From Streptomyces chattanoogensis (GTDB taxonomy: Bacteria > Actinomycetota > Actinomycetes > Streptomycetales > Streptomycetaceae), in NCBI RefSeq assembly GCF_001294335.1, contig NZ_LGKG01000057.1, forward strand, positions 1 to 64,000: a DNA stretch of 64,000 bases, in the 5' to 3' direction. The notes beneath the pieces are model-generated. The model searched no databases. It was not told where the DNA came from and was given only the letters and a program-made list of their open reading frames with translations. How positions within the stretch are numbered: the stretch's first letter is position 1; each line of letters begins with the position of its first letter. The translations under genes were made by a program, and so were the position numbers. Shown piece after piece: positions 46,823-55,893 of this stretch.

Positions 46823-48435
46823 CCGAGACACTGGCGTCAGGACCGGCCGGTTCGGCCCATGTGGACGACCAGCCCCGCCCAGGTCGCTGGCTCGCCCTCG
46901 CCGTTCTCGTCCTCGCCGTCCTGCTGGTCGGCGTCGACGCCACGGTCCTGGGCCTCGCCACCCCCTTCCTCAGCGAGGACCTCGAGCCCTCCGGGACGCA
47001 GCTGCTGTGGATCGGTGACATCTACTCCTTCGTCATCGCCGGACTGCTGGTCTCCATGGGCAGCCTCGGCGACCGCATCGGCCGCAAGAAACTGCTGCTC
47101 ATCGGCTCGCTCGCATTCGGCGCGCTGTCCGCGGTGTGCGCCTACTCCACCAGCGCGGAGATGATGATCGCCGCCCGTGCCCTGCTGGGCGTGGCCGGTG
47201 CGACGCTGATGCCGTCCACCCTGGCGCTGATCCGCAACCTCTTCCACGACCCCAAGGAACGCAGCCTCGCGGTCGGCATATGGGGCGCGATGGCCTCGGC
47301 CGGCACCGCCGTCGGCCCGGTCCTCGGCGGCTTTCTGCTGGGCCACTTCTGGTGGGGCTCGGTCTTCCTCATCAACCTGCCGGTGATGGCGCTCCTTGTG
47401 GTCGTCGGCATCAGGGTGATCCCGGAATCCCGTAACCCCGATCCCGGCCCCTGGGACATTCCCAGCGTCCTGCTGTCCCTGGTGGGCATCGTCGGCGTCG
47501 TCTACGCCATCAAGGAAGCGGCGGTACACGGCTACCGCTGGGACATCCTGACCGCCGGCCTGCTCGGCCTGCTCGCCCTCGTCGTCTTCGTACGCCGCCA
47601 GCTCACCCTCGCCTCCCCCCTGCTCAACATGAAGCTCTTCCACCACCGGGGCTTCTCCGGCGCCGTGCTGGCCGATCTGCTCACCATCCTCGGCCTGTCC
47701 GGACTGGTCTTCTTCCTCTCCCAGTTCCTCCAGATGGTGCAGATGCGCCCGCCGTTCAACGCCGGGCTCGTCGAACTCCCCGCCGCGGTCGGCGCGGTCG
47801 GCGCCGGCCTCGCCGCCGGCTATGTCGCCCGCCGGCTGTCCGTACGCCTCGTGGTGGCCGGCGGCCTCGCGGTCGTCGGGCTCTCGCTCGTCGGCTCCAC
47901 GACCCTGCACGCCGACACCGGCACCGCCTCGATCGGCCTCATCCTCTTCGTCGTCGGCGTCGGCGCGGGATTCTCCTTCACCGTCACCGCCGATGTGATC
48001 CTCTCCAGCGTGCCCAAGGAGGAGGCCGGCGCCGCCTCCGCCGTCTCCGAGACGGCGTACGAACTCGGCTCCGCGCTCGGCATCGCGCTGCTCGGCTCCA
48101 TCGTCACCGGCATCTACCGCGGCTTCACGGTCCCCGCCGGGGTGCCCGCCGAGGCCGCCGACGCCGCCCGCGAATCGCTCGGCGGCGCCATCGAGGTGGC
48201 CAAGGACCTCCCCGCCGCCCAGGGCACCGCCCTGCTGAAGGCCGCTCAGCAGACCTTCGTCAACGGCCTGGACATCGCCGTGGGGGTGAGCGCCGTGGTC
48301 CTGCTGGGCGCCGCCGTCGCCGCGTGGCTCCTCCTGCGGGGACAGGAACTGGGCAGCAGCCCGGTGCCGCCCGGGACGACGACGGACGCCCGCCCGAAGC
48401 CGGAGCCGGAGGCCATGGGGGGCGCGGGCGTCTGA
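46819..48435 (+). CDS. MFS drug exporter, DHA2 (14-TM, EmrB/QacA) type
   Basis: A 538-residue membrane transporter with 14 predicted helices. Motif A is GSLGDRIGRKKLLLIG, and motif C of antiporters lies in GTAVGPVLGGFLLGHFWWGS. The helix-1 acidic motif LLVGVDATVLGLATPFLS contains the Asp typical of multidrug DHA2 pumps. A Pro-rich tail ends the protein. It is coupled to the TetR gene. It should export a toxic or antibiotic-like compound using proton motive force; the substrate is unknown. Confidence 0.93.
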   Translation: MTETLASGPAGSAHVDDQPRPGRWLALAVLVLAVLLVGVDATVLGLATPFLSEDLEPSGTQLLWIGDIYSFVIAGLLVSMGSLGDRIGRKKLLLIGSLAFGALSAVCAYSTSAEMMIAARALLGVAGATLMPSTLALIRNLFHDPKERSLAVGIWGAMASAGTAVGPVLGGFLLGHFWWGSVFLINLPVMALLVVVGIRVIPESRNPDPGPWDIPSVLLSLVGIVGVVYAIKEAAVHGYRWDILTAGLLGLLALVVFVRRQLTLASPLLNMKLFHHRGFSGAVLADLLTILGLSGLVFFLSQFLQMVQMRPPFNAGLVELPAAVGAVGAGLAAGYVARRLSVRLVVAGGLAVVGLSLVGSTTLHADTGTASIGLILFVVGVGAGFSFTVTADVILSSVPKEEAGAASAVSETAYELGSALGIALLGSIVTGIYRGFTVPAGVPAEAADAARESLGGAIEVAKDLPAAQGTALLKAAQQTFVNGLDIAVGVSAVVLLGAAVAAWLLLRGQELGSSPVPPGTTTDARPKPEPEAMGGAGV

Positions 48436-48942
48436 CGGGGGTGCTGACGGGGGCCCGGGGCGCGGAGTCCTCGATGCATCCGACTTCCCGCACGGCGGTG
48501 CCTCCGGTACCCACCGGACCGTTGACGGACTGAGGGGAATTCCGCGTCCGGCGGATCTCCCCCGGACCTTCTGACGCGGAATCACGTGCCGCCGACGAAC
48601 AGTCCGGCAGAATTCGGCGTACGCATCCGGTGCTCCCGTCCTCGTTCGCCGGCCGCCACCCCGTGCGTCCTGCGAAGGCGCGTCGGATGTCAGACGTCCC
48701 AGGTCCCACGGCCCCGCCGCCGACGCCCCGCCTGGAGACATCCGGGTCATGACGGGCCGTCGACGGGCGTGTCCTGCGAAGGGCCGCGCCGCCCACCCGC
48801 CATGATCCACAAGACACGCCCCGGGGCGACTGTCCCCTGGCCGTTCACGCCCGGTACCCGTCCTGGTGGCCGGACGTCCCGCACGGCTTGTCTGACTCTC
48901 CTGTCGTCCCCCCACGCTCGGCCCGCTCAGGAGAGTGACGCA
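48436..48942 (+). other. 507-nt intergenic region without supported gene
   Basis: Between the MFS exporter and the exported metallophosphatase I see no convincing gene. The frames open here have shadow-type Pro/Arg composition. A GGAG-preceded GTG only appears at 48943. The segment around 48516-48600 has lower GC than its surroundings (CGGACTGAGGGGAATTCC) and may hold the metallophosphatase promoter. No clear hairpin was found. Confidence 0.5.
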
Positions 48943-50907
48943 GTGCGCGACATCGGACGACGGTTCTTCTTCACCGCGGCGGGGGCCATGGCCACCGCGA
49001 GCGCCATCGGCAGCAATGCCTTCGCCACCGGCCACGCCCGCGACGCGGGCACCGCCGACGAATACGTCGATGTGCAATTGCTCAACATCACCGACCTGCA
49101 CGGATTTCTCCAGGGTGCACCCGGCGGGCATTCCGTCATTACCGGAGCGGGCGGCAAGGCGTACACCGTGGGCGGCGTCGCCTATATGGCGGCCCATCTG
49201 GAGCGGCTGCGGGACGGGCGCCGTAACTCACTCTTCTTCGCCCCCGGCGACCTCTTCTCCGGCTGGGAATTCGACGCATCCACCTTCGCCGACGAGCCCA
49301 CCATCGAGGCGCTCAACGCCATGCGCCTGGATTTCGCCTCCGCCGGAAACCATGAATTCGACAAATCGGCGACCTATCTCACCGCGCACATGGAAAAGGG
49401 CACCACCTACCCCGTGGTGGGCCGCGACGACTCCTTCGAGGACTCGACCGGCCGGCGATTCCGCGGCGCCGACTTCCTGTACTACAGCGCTAACATGGTG
49501 TGGAACGAGAGCGGCAAGACCGTCCTCCCGCCGTATAACATCGCGTACGTGGACGCCGGCCGCGGCCGCCGGCTCCCCATCGGCTTCATCCACCTCACCG
49601 CCCTCGGCACCGAAACCTTCCCCGGCTCCTACCAGCCGGGCCTGCGCACCCTCGACGAACTCGAAACCGCCAACCGCTGCGCCGCCGAACTGAAGTCACA
49701 AGGCGTCAACGCGATCGTCCTGAGCATGCACGACGGCGCGGTCGCCGGCAGCGACTTCTCCAGCGGCAGCAACCCCTCCGGCCCCGCCTACGAACTGGCG
49801 CTCCGCGTCTCCTCGGACATCGACGCCATCGTCACCGGCCACTGGCACTGCGCGTTCACCATGATGCTGCCGGACCCCAGCGGCAACCCCCGCCCCTTCG
49901 TCGAGGCGGGCTGCTACGGCCAGCTCATCAACGAGATCAGTCTGCGCCTCGACCCCGACACCGGCGAGGTGATCCGGCCGCTGACCACGGCCACCAACCA
50001 CCCCAACACCCGCGATGTGACCCCGCACCCCACACTGCGGTCCATCGCCGACTACTGGGCGGGCTACGGCACCCGGCGCGCCGCCACCGCACTCGGCAGA
50101 CAGACCGCCTCCTTCACCCGCAGGCGCAACGCTGCGGGCGAGAGCACGATGGGCGACCTCGTCGCCGACTGGGCGCTCTGGGCGGGCAAGCAGCCGCACG
50201 GCCCGATGGACGACCCGGGCCAGAACCCCAACACCCCCGCCGAACTCGCCGTCATCGCGGTTGCGCCGCGTGTCGGCCAGGCCATCATCGCCGGTGACCT
50301 GGTACGTGACGAGGCGTCGGACGGCGCCATCACCCTGGGCAGGGCCTGGAACGCGGTCGGCTTCGGCGACCCGATCATGACGGTGACCGTCACCGGCGCC
50401 CAGATCCACGACGCGCTGGAGGAACAGTGGGCCCCCGTCGCCGGCGGCCTCGGCTTCGCACCGCTGGCCGTCTCCGCCAATGTCCGCTACACCTTCGACG
50501 CCGCCGGCCCGGTCGGCCGCCGCGTCGACCCCGCCGAGGTCTTCATCGACGGAACCGCCCTCGACCCGGCCCGCAGCTACCGCCTCGCCGCGCCCTCGTA
50601 CACCCTCATCAACCAGGACGGCTACCGCGCCTTCTCCGGATTCACCGCACCCGTACGGCACACCCGCGACTTCGAGAGCTTCGTGGAATTCGTCCGTACG
50701 CAGCAGCGGCTGACGCCCGCCCCGCTGAACCGGGTGGCGGTGAAGAACGCGGAGGCGCCGGGCGCCCGGATCGGTGCCGTCATGGAACGGCCGGTGATGC
50801 AGTCCGACGGCAGCAGGATCCCGCGGCCGGAGGCGGCGCTGCGGCTGGCGCTGACCGGCGGCCCCGAAGGGCAGCGCGCGCCGGGCGGCTACCGGGTGCC
50901 CTGCTGA
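48943..50907 (+). CDS. Tat-exported 5'-nucleotidase-type metallophosphatase
   Basis: A 654-residue secreted enzyme. The Tat signal is GRRFFFTAAGAMATASA. The calcineurin-like phosphoesterase domain (about 50-360) has NITDLHGFLQ, FAPGDLFSGWEF, SAGNHEFDKS, VLSMHDG and VTGHWHCAF, covering the dimetal site. The 5'-nucleotidase C-terminal domain (about 400-600) has GESTMGDLVADWAL and TLINQDGYRAFSGF. It probably hydrolyses nucleotides or related phosphoesters outside the cell. GTG 48943 follows AGGAG with a long spacer; the much longer open frame upstream is not supported. Confidence 0.9.
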   Translation: MRDIGRRFFFTAAGAMATASAIGSNAFATGHARDAGTADEYVDVQLLNITDLHGFLQGAPGGHSVITGAGGKAYTVGGVAYMAAHLERLRDGRRNSLFFAPGDLFSGWEFDASTFADEPTIEALNAMRLDFASAGNHEFDKSATYLTAHMEKGTTYPVVGRDDSFEDSTGRRFRGADFLYYSANMVWNESGKTVLPPYNIAYVDAGRGRRLPIGFIHLTALGTETFPGSYQPGLRTLDELETANRCAAELKSQGVNAIVLSMHDGAVAGSDFSSGSNPSGPAYELALRVSSDIDAIVTGHWHCAFTMMLPDPSGNPRPFVEAGCYGQLINEISLRLDPDTGEVIRPLTTATNHPNTRDVTPHPTLRSIADYWAGYGTRRAATALGRQTASFTRRRNAAGESTMGDLVADWALWAGKQPHGPMDDPGQNPNTPAELAVIAVAPRVGQAIIAGDLVRDEASDGAITLGRAWNAVGFGDPIMTVTVTGAQIHDALEEQWAPVAGGLGFAPLAVSANVRYTFDAAGPVGRRVDPAEVFIDGTALDPARSYRLAAPSYTLINQDGYRAFSGFTAPVRHTRDFESFVEFVRTQQRLTPAPLNRVAVKNAEAPGARIGAVMERPVMQSDGSRIPRPEAALRLALTGGPEGQRAPGGYRVPC

Positions 50908-50925
50908 CGGCACCGGACAGCGCAA

Positions 50926-50960
50926 CGGGCCCCGTCCGGATCGAAGAAGGACGGGGCCCG
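50926..50960. terminator. Bidirectional hairpin between metallophosphatase and PlsC genes
   Basis: A perfect 12-bp stem (50926-50937 with 50949-50960) with an 11-nt A/G-rich loop lies between two convergent genes. It is a strong terminator candidate for both strands. Confidence 0.82.
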
Positions 50961-50987
50961 GCGCACGGGATACGGAGGAGGGAGGGG

Positions 50988-51656
50988 TCAGGCGGCCCTG
51001 GCCTTGGTGGCGTACATGTCGACGTATTCCTGGCCGGACAGCTCCATGACGTCGCTCATCACCTCGTCGGTGACGGCCCGCAGGACATAGCGGTCGCGGT
51101 CCATACCGTCGTAGCGGGAGAAGTCCAGCGCCTCACCGAAGCGGATGGTGACCGGGGCGATGCGTGGCACGCCCTTGCCGCCGGGCTGCACCTTGTCGGT
51201 GCCGATCATCGCGAACGGGACGACGGGGGCGCCGGTCATCAGCGTGAGCCGGGCGATGCCGGTGCGGCCGCGGTAGAGGCGGCCGTCGGGGGAGCGGGTG
51301 CCCTCGGGGTAGATGCCGAAGACCTTCCCCTCCTCCAGGACCCGGCGGCCGGTCATCAGCGCCGCCACACCGCCGTGCCCGCCGTCCCGGTCCACCGGGA
51401 TCATGCCGGTGCTGGTGAAGAACCAGGCCATCAGCCGGCCCTTGAGCCCCTTGCCGGTGACGTACTCGTCCTTGCCGATGAAGTACACCGGGCGCTTGAC
51501 CACCAGGCCCAGGAACAACGAGTCGATGAAGGTGACGTGATTGCCGGCCAGGATCACCGGTCCGGTCTCCGGAATGCGCTCCATGCCCTCGACCTTCGGG
51601 CGGTAAAGGACACGCATGACGAATCCGAGAATCGCCTTGAGCACAATGCGGGACAA
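50988..51656 (-). CDS. 1-acyl-sn-glycerol-3-phosphate acyltransferase (PlsC family)
   Basis: A 222-residue membrane-associated acyltransferase that adds the second acyl chain of phosphatidic acid. Block I is LAGNHVTFIDSLFLGL (NHx4D), block II is near FFTSTGMIPVDRDG, block III is FGIYPEGTRSPDG and block IV is VVPFAMIGT. A start-proximal hydrophobic helix (VLKAILGFVMRVLY) anchors it. TTG at 51656 has GGAGG 5 nt before it. It is divergent from the glycerophosphodiesterase gene, which links both to lipid or phosphate metabolism. Confidence 0.9.
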   Translation of the reverse strand: MSRIVLKAILGFVMRVLYRPKVEGMERIPETGPVILAGNHVTFIDSLFLGLVVKRPVYFIGKDEYVTGKGLKGRLMAWFFTSTGMIPVDRDGGHGGVAALMTGRRVLEEGKVFGIYPEGTRSPDGRLYRGRTGIARLTLMTGAPVVPFAMIGTDKVQPGGKGVPRIAPVTIRFGEALDFSRYDGMDRDRYVLRAVTDEVMSDVMELSGQEYVDMYATKARAA

Positions 51657-52375
51657 CGGGTCCTCCGGGTCGTGGCTGGGCAGTGTCGGGGCGGCAGGGA
51701 GCTCGGCAGCGAACTCTGCAGCCCAGGACGATACTCGCGGGTCACCTGCGCGCGCACATCGGGTTCACGAGGTCGATACGGAGAGTTGACCCGCGGTTGA
51801 CGTGTGTTACCGCCGTGTTCCCTCCGATGTCGACGTGTGTCTCCCCTGTGCCGCCTGTCCGTGCTTACGATCGGCGGGTGATTTGGCAGGTGCGGGTCAG
51901 GGGGCGAGTCCCCCTCGGGTGCCGCAACGCGCCGCGCCGGGCGGGTAATCCGTGCCGGGCGGGGAGTCCGGGGAAATCCGGGGAATCCCCGAGGAATTGG
52001 CGGGGAGAACCCCGAGGGACCCCGGAGGCCGCCTCAGGGCAAACCCGGAGAGCAGCCCCTGAGGAACCCGAGGAGCAGGAAACCCACGGAACTGGACAGC
52101 CCGGTGCGGGCCCGATGAGCCCCATGGTCCCGCCGGTCCGGAGGGAACCGGCCGCCCCGGCCGCCCCGACAGCCCTGGACGTGAAGACCGCCCCGGGTCA
52201 CCGGACCACCCGGACCCTGCAAACGCCCACGTCACCTACGTCACAGCCGAATTGCGCCGTACGCCTTCGCATCCTGGGAAGGCATCCGGCGGAACGGGCC
52301 GGACACCCCGGACCCGGACCCCATCACCCCTACCGTCCCGGAACCCCCGGACTTCACCCACCAAGGAGCACGAGC
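51657..52375 (+). other. 719-nt intergenic region between plsC and glpQ-type genes
   Basis: No gene is supported. Frames that cross it are Gly/Pro/Arg-rich shadows. The left part (51763-51840) holds PHO-box-like repeats, described separately, and a second direct repeat GACGTGTGT at 51799 and 51832. The middle part (51930-52100) is unusual G/A-rich low-complexity DNA with GGGGA and CCCGAGG runs. A short direct repeat ACGTCACCT/ACGTCACAG lies near 52230. A long 5' leader for the phosphodiesterase gene is possible. Confidence 0.5.
51763..51806 (+). promoter_or_regulatory. Candidate PHO box (11-nt repeats)
   Basis: Units in an exact 11-nt register: GTTCACGAGGT (51763), CGATACGGAGA (51774), GTTGACCCGCG (51785) and GTTGACGTGTG (51796). 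Three of the four resemble the Streptomyces PhoP direct-repeat unit, built on GTTCACC. It lies between the divergent plsC-type and glycerophosphodiesterase genes. Glycerophosphodiesterase genes are known PhoP targets in Streptomyces, but the box is about 570 nt from that start codon. Confidence 0.5.
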
Positions 52376-53524
52376 ATGGACAAGCGGCAGCGGCCAGGAC
52401 GCCGGACACTGCTGGGGGCCGCGGCCCTGGGCGCGGGAGCGGCGGTGTTCGGCGGCGCCGGTCAGGCGAGTGCCCGTGAGGCGAGCCGCGGCGGCGCGCC
52501 CCGGGAGCTGCCGGTGCCGCTGGTCGTCGGCCACCGCGGCGCCAGCGGATACCGCCCCGAGCACACCTTCGGCTCGTACGAGCTCGCGCTGGCGATGGGC
52601 GCGGACGTCATCGAGGCGGGCGACCTCGTACCGACCAAGGACGGCCATCTCATCTGCCGTCACGAGAACGACATCACCGCCACCACCGATGTCGCGGACC
52701 ACCCGGAGTTCGCCGGCCGCAAGACGACGAAGACGGTCGACGGCAAGAAGATCACCGGCTGGTTCACCGAGGACTTCACGCTCGCCGAGATCAAGACCCT
52801 GCGCGCCAAGGAGCGCATACCGGACGTCCGCCGGCACAACACGCTCTACAACGGCGTCTGGCAGATCCCCACCTTCGAAGAGGTCCTGCAGTGGGCCCGG
52901 AAGAAGGAGCGCGAGCGCGGGCGCCCGGTCTGGCTGCACATCGAGACCAAGCACCCCACCTACTTCCGCAAGGCGGGCCTGGGCCTGGAGGAGCGGGTGG
53001 CCAAGCTGCTGCGCCGGTACGGCCGCGACAAGAAGAGCTCCCCGAACTTCCTGCAGTCCTTCGAGCCCAGCAGCATCCAGCGGCTCGGCCGGCTGGGCCT
53101 GGACTGCCCCAAAGTCGTGCTGCTGGACGAGCCGAGCGTGCGGCCCGCGGACTTCGTCGAGGCCGGCGACCCGCGCACCACGGCCGACCTGCTGAAGCCC
53201 GAGGGGCTCAAGTGGATCGCGGGCTTCGCCCAGGGCATCGGGCCCTGGCTGCCGCAGATCATCGCGCAGGACAAGGACGGCAAGCTCGGCAAGCCCACCA
53301 CGCTCGTCTCCGACGCGCACGCCGCGGGCCTGGTCGTCCATCCGTACACCGTGCGCAACGAGAACAGTTTCCTGCCGCTGGACTTCCGCGTCGGCAAGAA
53401 CCCGGGCGACTACGGCAACTCGCTCGCGTACTTCAAGGCGCTCTTCGCGACCGGCATCGACGGGCTGTTCTCCGACAACCCGGACACCGCGCTGCTCGCC
53501 GCCGCGGAGTTCCGCAAGCACTGA
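52376..53524 (+). CDS. glpQ: Tat-exported glycerophosphodiester phosphodiesterase
   Basis: Hydrolyses glycerophosphodiesters to glycerol-3-phosphate and alcohol outside the cell, giving phosphate and carbon. The 382-residue product has a Tat-type signal (GRRTLLGAAALGAGAAVFGG) and a GDPD TIM barrel: catalytic VVGHRGASGYRPEHTFGSY, metal site EAGDLVPTKDG, RHENDI, HIETKHPTYF and DGLFSDNPDTAL. The Glu and Asp of the metal site are separated by Ala-Gly, one residue more than in many homologues. ATG follows AAGGAG. Phosphate control by PhoP is plausible. Confidence 0.93.
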   Translation: MDKRQRPGRRTLLGAAALGAGAAVFGGAGQASAREASRGGAPRELPVPLVVGHRGASGYRPEHTFGSYELALAMGADVIEAGDLVPTKDGHLICRHENDITATTDVADHPEFAGRKTTKTVDGKKITGWFTEDFTLAEIKTLRAKERIPDVRRHNTLYNGVWQIPTFEEVLQWARKKERERGRPVWLHIETKHPTYFRKAGLGLEERVAKLLRRYGRDKKSSPNFLQSFEPSSIQRLGRLGLDCPKVVLLDEPSVRPADFVEAGDPRTTADLLKPEGLKWIAGFAQGIGPWLPQIIAQDKDGKLGKPTTLVSDAHAAGLVVHPYTVRNENSFLPLDFRVGKNPGDYGNSLAYFKALFATGIDGLFSDNPDTALLAAAEFRKH

Positions 53525-53727
53525 GCACCGCCGCACCGGACCGGCCCCGGCCTCCCCGGATCCTTGGCAATCTCATCTGAGTTGGGAATGTCACAGAGGA
53601 GCTTGGGGCCGGTCCGTCCCCCATGTCTCATATGTCTGCACACCATGCGCCCCGGCGGAGATTGCCGCTGCCACATTCCGGGGAATCCGGAAGCACGCAG
53701 CGAACCGAAAAGGGGAGGCATACGCGC

Positions 53728-54234
53728 ATGGGCACGAGCGTGACCATCTCTGCGGCGACCGACCAGGATGCCGAACAGATCCTCAAACTGCAGTACCTCT
53801 GCTACCAGTCGGAGGCCGCGCTGTATGACGACTACGGCATCGAGCCGCTCACCCAGACCCTGGACGCCCTGCGTGCCGAACTGGCCGAGGGGTGCGTGGT
53901 GGTGGCCCGGCTCGGCGGGGAGGTGGTCGGTTCGGTGCGCGGCACGGTCGACGCGGACGGCACCGCGAAGATAGCCAAGCTCATCGTGCACCCGCGGATG
54001 CAGCGGCACGGGCTGGGCGGCCGGCTGCTGGACGCCGTCGAGCGGCGGCTCGCGGACGAGCGCTCCGCCAAGCGCTACCGCCTCTTCACCGGCCACCGCA
54101 GCGAGGTCAGTCTGCGGCTGTACCGCAGTCACGGTTATGTGCCCGTCGGCACCGTGCCCCGCCCCCGGGCGCTGACCGAGGTGACCCTGGAGAAGGAGCT
54201 GGTGCCGGCCGGGGTGTCCGTGGCCGGCGCCTAG
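53728..54234 (+). CDS. GNAT family N-acetyltransferase
   Basis: A 168-residue acetyltransferase. The acetyl-CoA-binding segment is AKLIVHPRMQRHGLGGRLLD, and the C-terminal signature is HRSEVSLRLYRSHGYVPVGT. The N-terminus (TISAATDQDAEQILKLQYLC) is typical. Start ATG at 53728 follows AGGGGAGG; a Met-rich stretch further upstream is not used. Substrate unknown. A hairpin separates it from the convergent membrane-protein pair. Confidence 0.9.
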   Translation: MGTSVTISAATDQDAEQILKLQYLCYQSEAALYDDYGIEPLTQTLDALRAELAEGCVVVARLGGEVVGSVRGTVDADGTAKIAKLIVHPRMQRHGLGGRLLDAVERRLADERSAKRYRLFTGHRSEVSLRLYRSHGYVPVGTVPRPRALTEVTLEKELVPAGVSVAGA

Positions 54235-54255
54235 GGGGCCACCGGCCCGAAGACC

Positions 54256-54292
54256 GGTGCGTGGGCCTGCTGTGGGGGCGGGCCCGCGCACC
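54256..54292. terminator. Hairpin between GNAT gene and membrane-protein pair
   Basis: A 12-bp stem with one G-T wobble (54256-54267 with 54281-54292) and a 13-nt loop lies between convergent genes, immediately after the GNAT stop. Confidence 0.68.
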
Positions 54293-54320
54293 ACCCTTCC
54301 GGTCGTTTCCGCCGCTGCGG

Positions 54321-54767
54321 TCAGGCCGTCGCCGTACGCGCCCGGCGCAGCCACATCAGGCCGGTGACGGGCAGGACGACCGGGATGAAGAGGTAGTCCA
54401 TGCCGTAGTCCGACCACACGGTCTGGTCGGGGAAGGCGGACGGCTCGGCCAGCGTCCAGGTGCCGATGCCCAGCACCCCGATCAGCTCCAGCGCGCAGGA
54501 GACGGCCGCCGCCTTGCGGGCGCCCTCGCCGCCGCGTACCAGGGAGAACAGGATGAAGCCGTAGACGACCGCGGAGACCGCCGAGAGGCTGTACGCCAGC
54601 GGCGCCACCTCGAACTGGGCGATCACCTGGAAGAGGGAGCGGGACGCGGCGGCGACGGTGAAGACGCCGTAGACGGTCACCAGGAGGCGTCCGGGGCCGG
54701 TGCCCAGGGAGCGCTTCGCCGGGGCCGCGGCGGCCTCCGCCGCCCCGGGCGTCGTGGTCTCAGGCAC
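54321..54767 (-). CDS. Four-helix integral membrane protein
   Basis: A 148-residue membrane protein with an Ala/Glu-rich cytosolic N-terminus and four helices (LLVTVYGVFTVAAASRSLFQ, LAYSLSAVSAVVYGFILFSL, AVSCALELIGVLGIGTW, YLFIPVVLPVTGLMWL). The pattern, with FQVIAQF after the first helix and SDYGMDYLFIP before the last, is conserved in Streptomyces, but function is unknown. GTG 54767 follows GGGGAGG and overlaps the upstream membrane-protein gene by 8 nt, so the two are coupled and may form a complex. Confidence 0.82.
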   Translation of the reverse strand: MPETTTPGAAEAAAAPAKRSLGTGPGRLLVTVYGVFTVAAASRSLFQVIAQFEVAPLAYSLSAVSAVVYGFILFSLVRGGEGARKAAAVSCALELIGVLGIGTWTLAEPSAFPDQTVWSDYGMDYLFIPVVLPVTGLMWLRRARTATA

Positions 54768-55128
54768 TGCCGCCTCCCCAGATGTCGAACAGCCGCACTT
54801 CCAGCACCGCCAGCACGACGCCGCCCGCCGCGACGGTGGCCGAACCCCAGCGGGTGCGCTCCGACAGCGACATGAAGCCGGTCGCCGGGACGCAGGCGGC
54901 GGCCCCCAGCAGATACGCCACAAAGATCGCGGTGCCCTCGTCCGGCGACTGTCCGCGCGCCAACTGCACGCAGCCTATGACCAGTTGGGCGATGCCGAGC
55001 AGTGACACGACGGCCATGCCGATGAAGTGCCAGTCCTTGGTCGGCTGGTCGCGGTAGGTGGCCCAGCCGCACCAGGCGGCGAGGGCGAGAGCGGTCACGG
55101 CGACCGCGATGGTCAGCGCGTCGATCAC
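54760..55128 (-). CDS. Small integral membrane protein, partner of downstream gene
   Basis: A 122-residue protein with four membrane helices (VIDALTIAVAVTALALAAWC, HFIGMAVVSLLGIAQLVIGC, AIFVAYLLGAAACVPATGF, SATVAAGGVVLAVLEVRLF). GTG at 55128 follows GGAGG with 5-nt spacing. It is coupled by an 8-nt overlap to the following membrane-protein gene. Function is not known. The longer frame upstream is not supported. Confidence 0.82.
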   Translation of the reverse strand: MIDALTIAVAVTALALAAWCGWATYRDQPTKDWHFIGMAVVSLLGIAQLVIGCVQLARGQSPDEGTAIFVAYLLGAAACVPATGFMSLSERTRWGSATVAAGGVVLAVLEVRLFDIWGGGSA

Positions 55129-55245
55129 CGGGACCTCCGCGCGGCGCGGGGGAGCGCCGAGGGGTTGTGGGGCATGGAGCGATGCTAATCGGCGCCGGGC
55201 AGGCGGCTGTCCTCGGCCCCGCCGTGGCACGTACCCTCGTCGAAC

Positions 55246-55893
55246 ATGAAGATCTCCGCGGATGCGCTCCTTTTCGACAATGACGGCACGCTGGTCTCCT
55301 CGATCGAGTCCGTGCGCCGGTGCTGGACCAGATGGGCGCAGGAGTACGGCGTCACCGAGGACGACTTCGCGCGCGTCGGGCTGCACGGGCGGACGGCCGC
55401 CGAGATCGTCGCGGATCTGGTGCCCGCCGACCGGGCGCCCGAGGCGCTGGCCCGGATCGAGCGGCTGGAGGTCGAGGACGTCCCGGGCGGGGTCGTCGCG
55501 CTGCCGGGCACGCTCGCGCTGCTGGAGAGCCTGCCCGCCGAGAAGTGGGCCGTGGTCACCTCCGCCACCCGGGAGCTGGCCGAGGCCCGGCTGGCCGAGG
55601 CCGGGATACGGCCCAAGAACCTGATAGCCGCGGATGACGTCAGCCGCGGCAAGCCCGACCCGGAGCCGTTTCTGCTCGCCGCCGAGCGGCTCGGCGTGGA
55701 CCCCGCACGCTGTGTCGTCTTCGAGGACGCGCCCGTCGGCCTGACGGCCGGACGCGCCGCCGGGATGGCGACCGTGGCGTTGACCACAACGCACACCGCC
55801 CGGGAGCTGTCCGCGGACGCCGTCGTGGCCGATCTGTCGGCGGTATCCGCGCAGGCCACGGACGGGGCGGTGGAGATCACCGTCGCCGGGTAG
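55246..55893 (+). CDS. HAD superfamily phosphatase (subfamily IA)
   Basis: A 215-residue hydrolase. Motif I is LLFDNDGTLVSS (nucleophile Asp, acid/base Asp), with a helical cap (about 18-85), motif II VVTSATRE, motif III Lys in SRGKPDPEPFLLAAERLGV and motif IV VVFEDAPVGLTAGRAAGM. It is the beta-phosphoglucomutase/sugar-phosphatase type, and the substrate is probably a small phosphorylated metabolite. It is divergent from the small membrane-protein pair. Confidence 0.92.
   Translation: MKISADALLFDNDGTLVSSIESVRRCWTRWAQEYGVTEDDFARVGLHGRTAAEIVADLVPADRAPEALARIERLEVEDVPGGVVALPGTLALLESLPAEKWAVVTSATRELAEARLAEAGIRPKNLIAADDVSRGKPDPEPFLLAAERLGVDPARCVVFEDAPVGLTAGRAAGMATVALTTTHTARELSADAVVADLSAVSAQATDGAVEITVAG

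Noticed and set aside
46837..49197. 786-residue minus-strand ORF
   Set aside because: Asp/Glu/Gly-rich shadow of the MFS exporter and intergenic DNA; no domain or start site.
51897..52235. Small minus-strand ORF in the plsC-glpQ gap
   Set aside because: Pro/Gly/Ser low-complexity translation without ribosome binding site or recognisable motif.
52376..53524. Extra Gly in the metal site of the glycerophosphodiesterase as a loss-of-function change
   Set aside because: The EAGDLVPTKDG form appears to be a normal variant in Streptomyces homologues as far as I recall, and the rest of the active site is intact.
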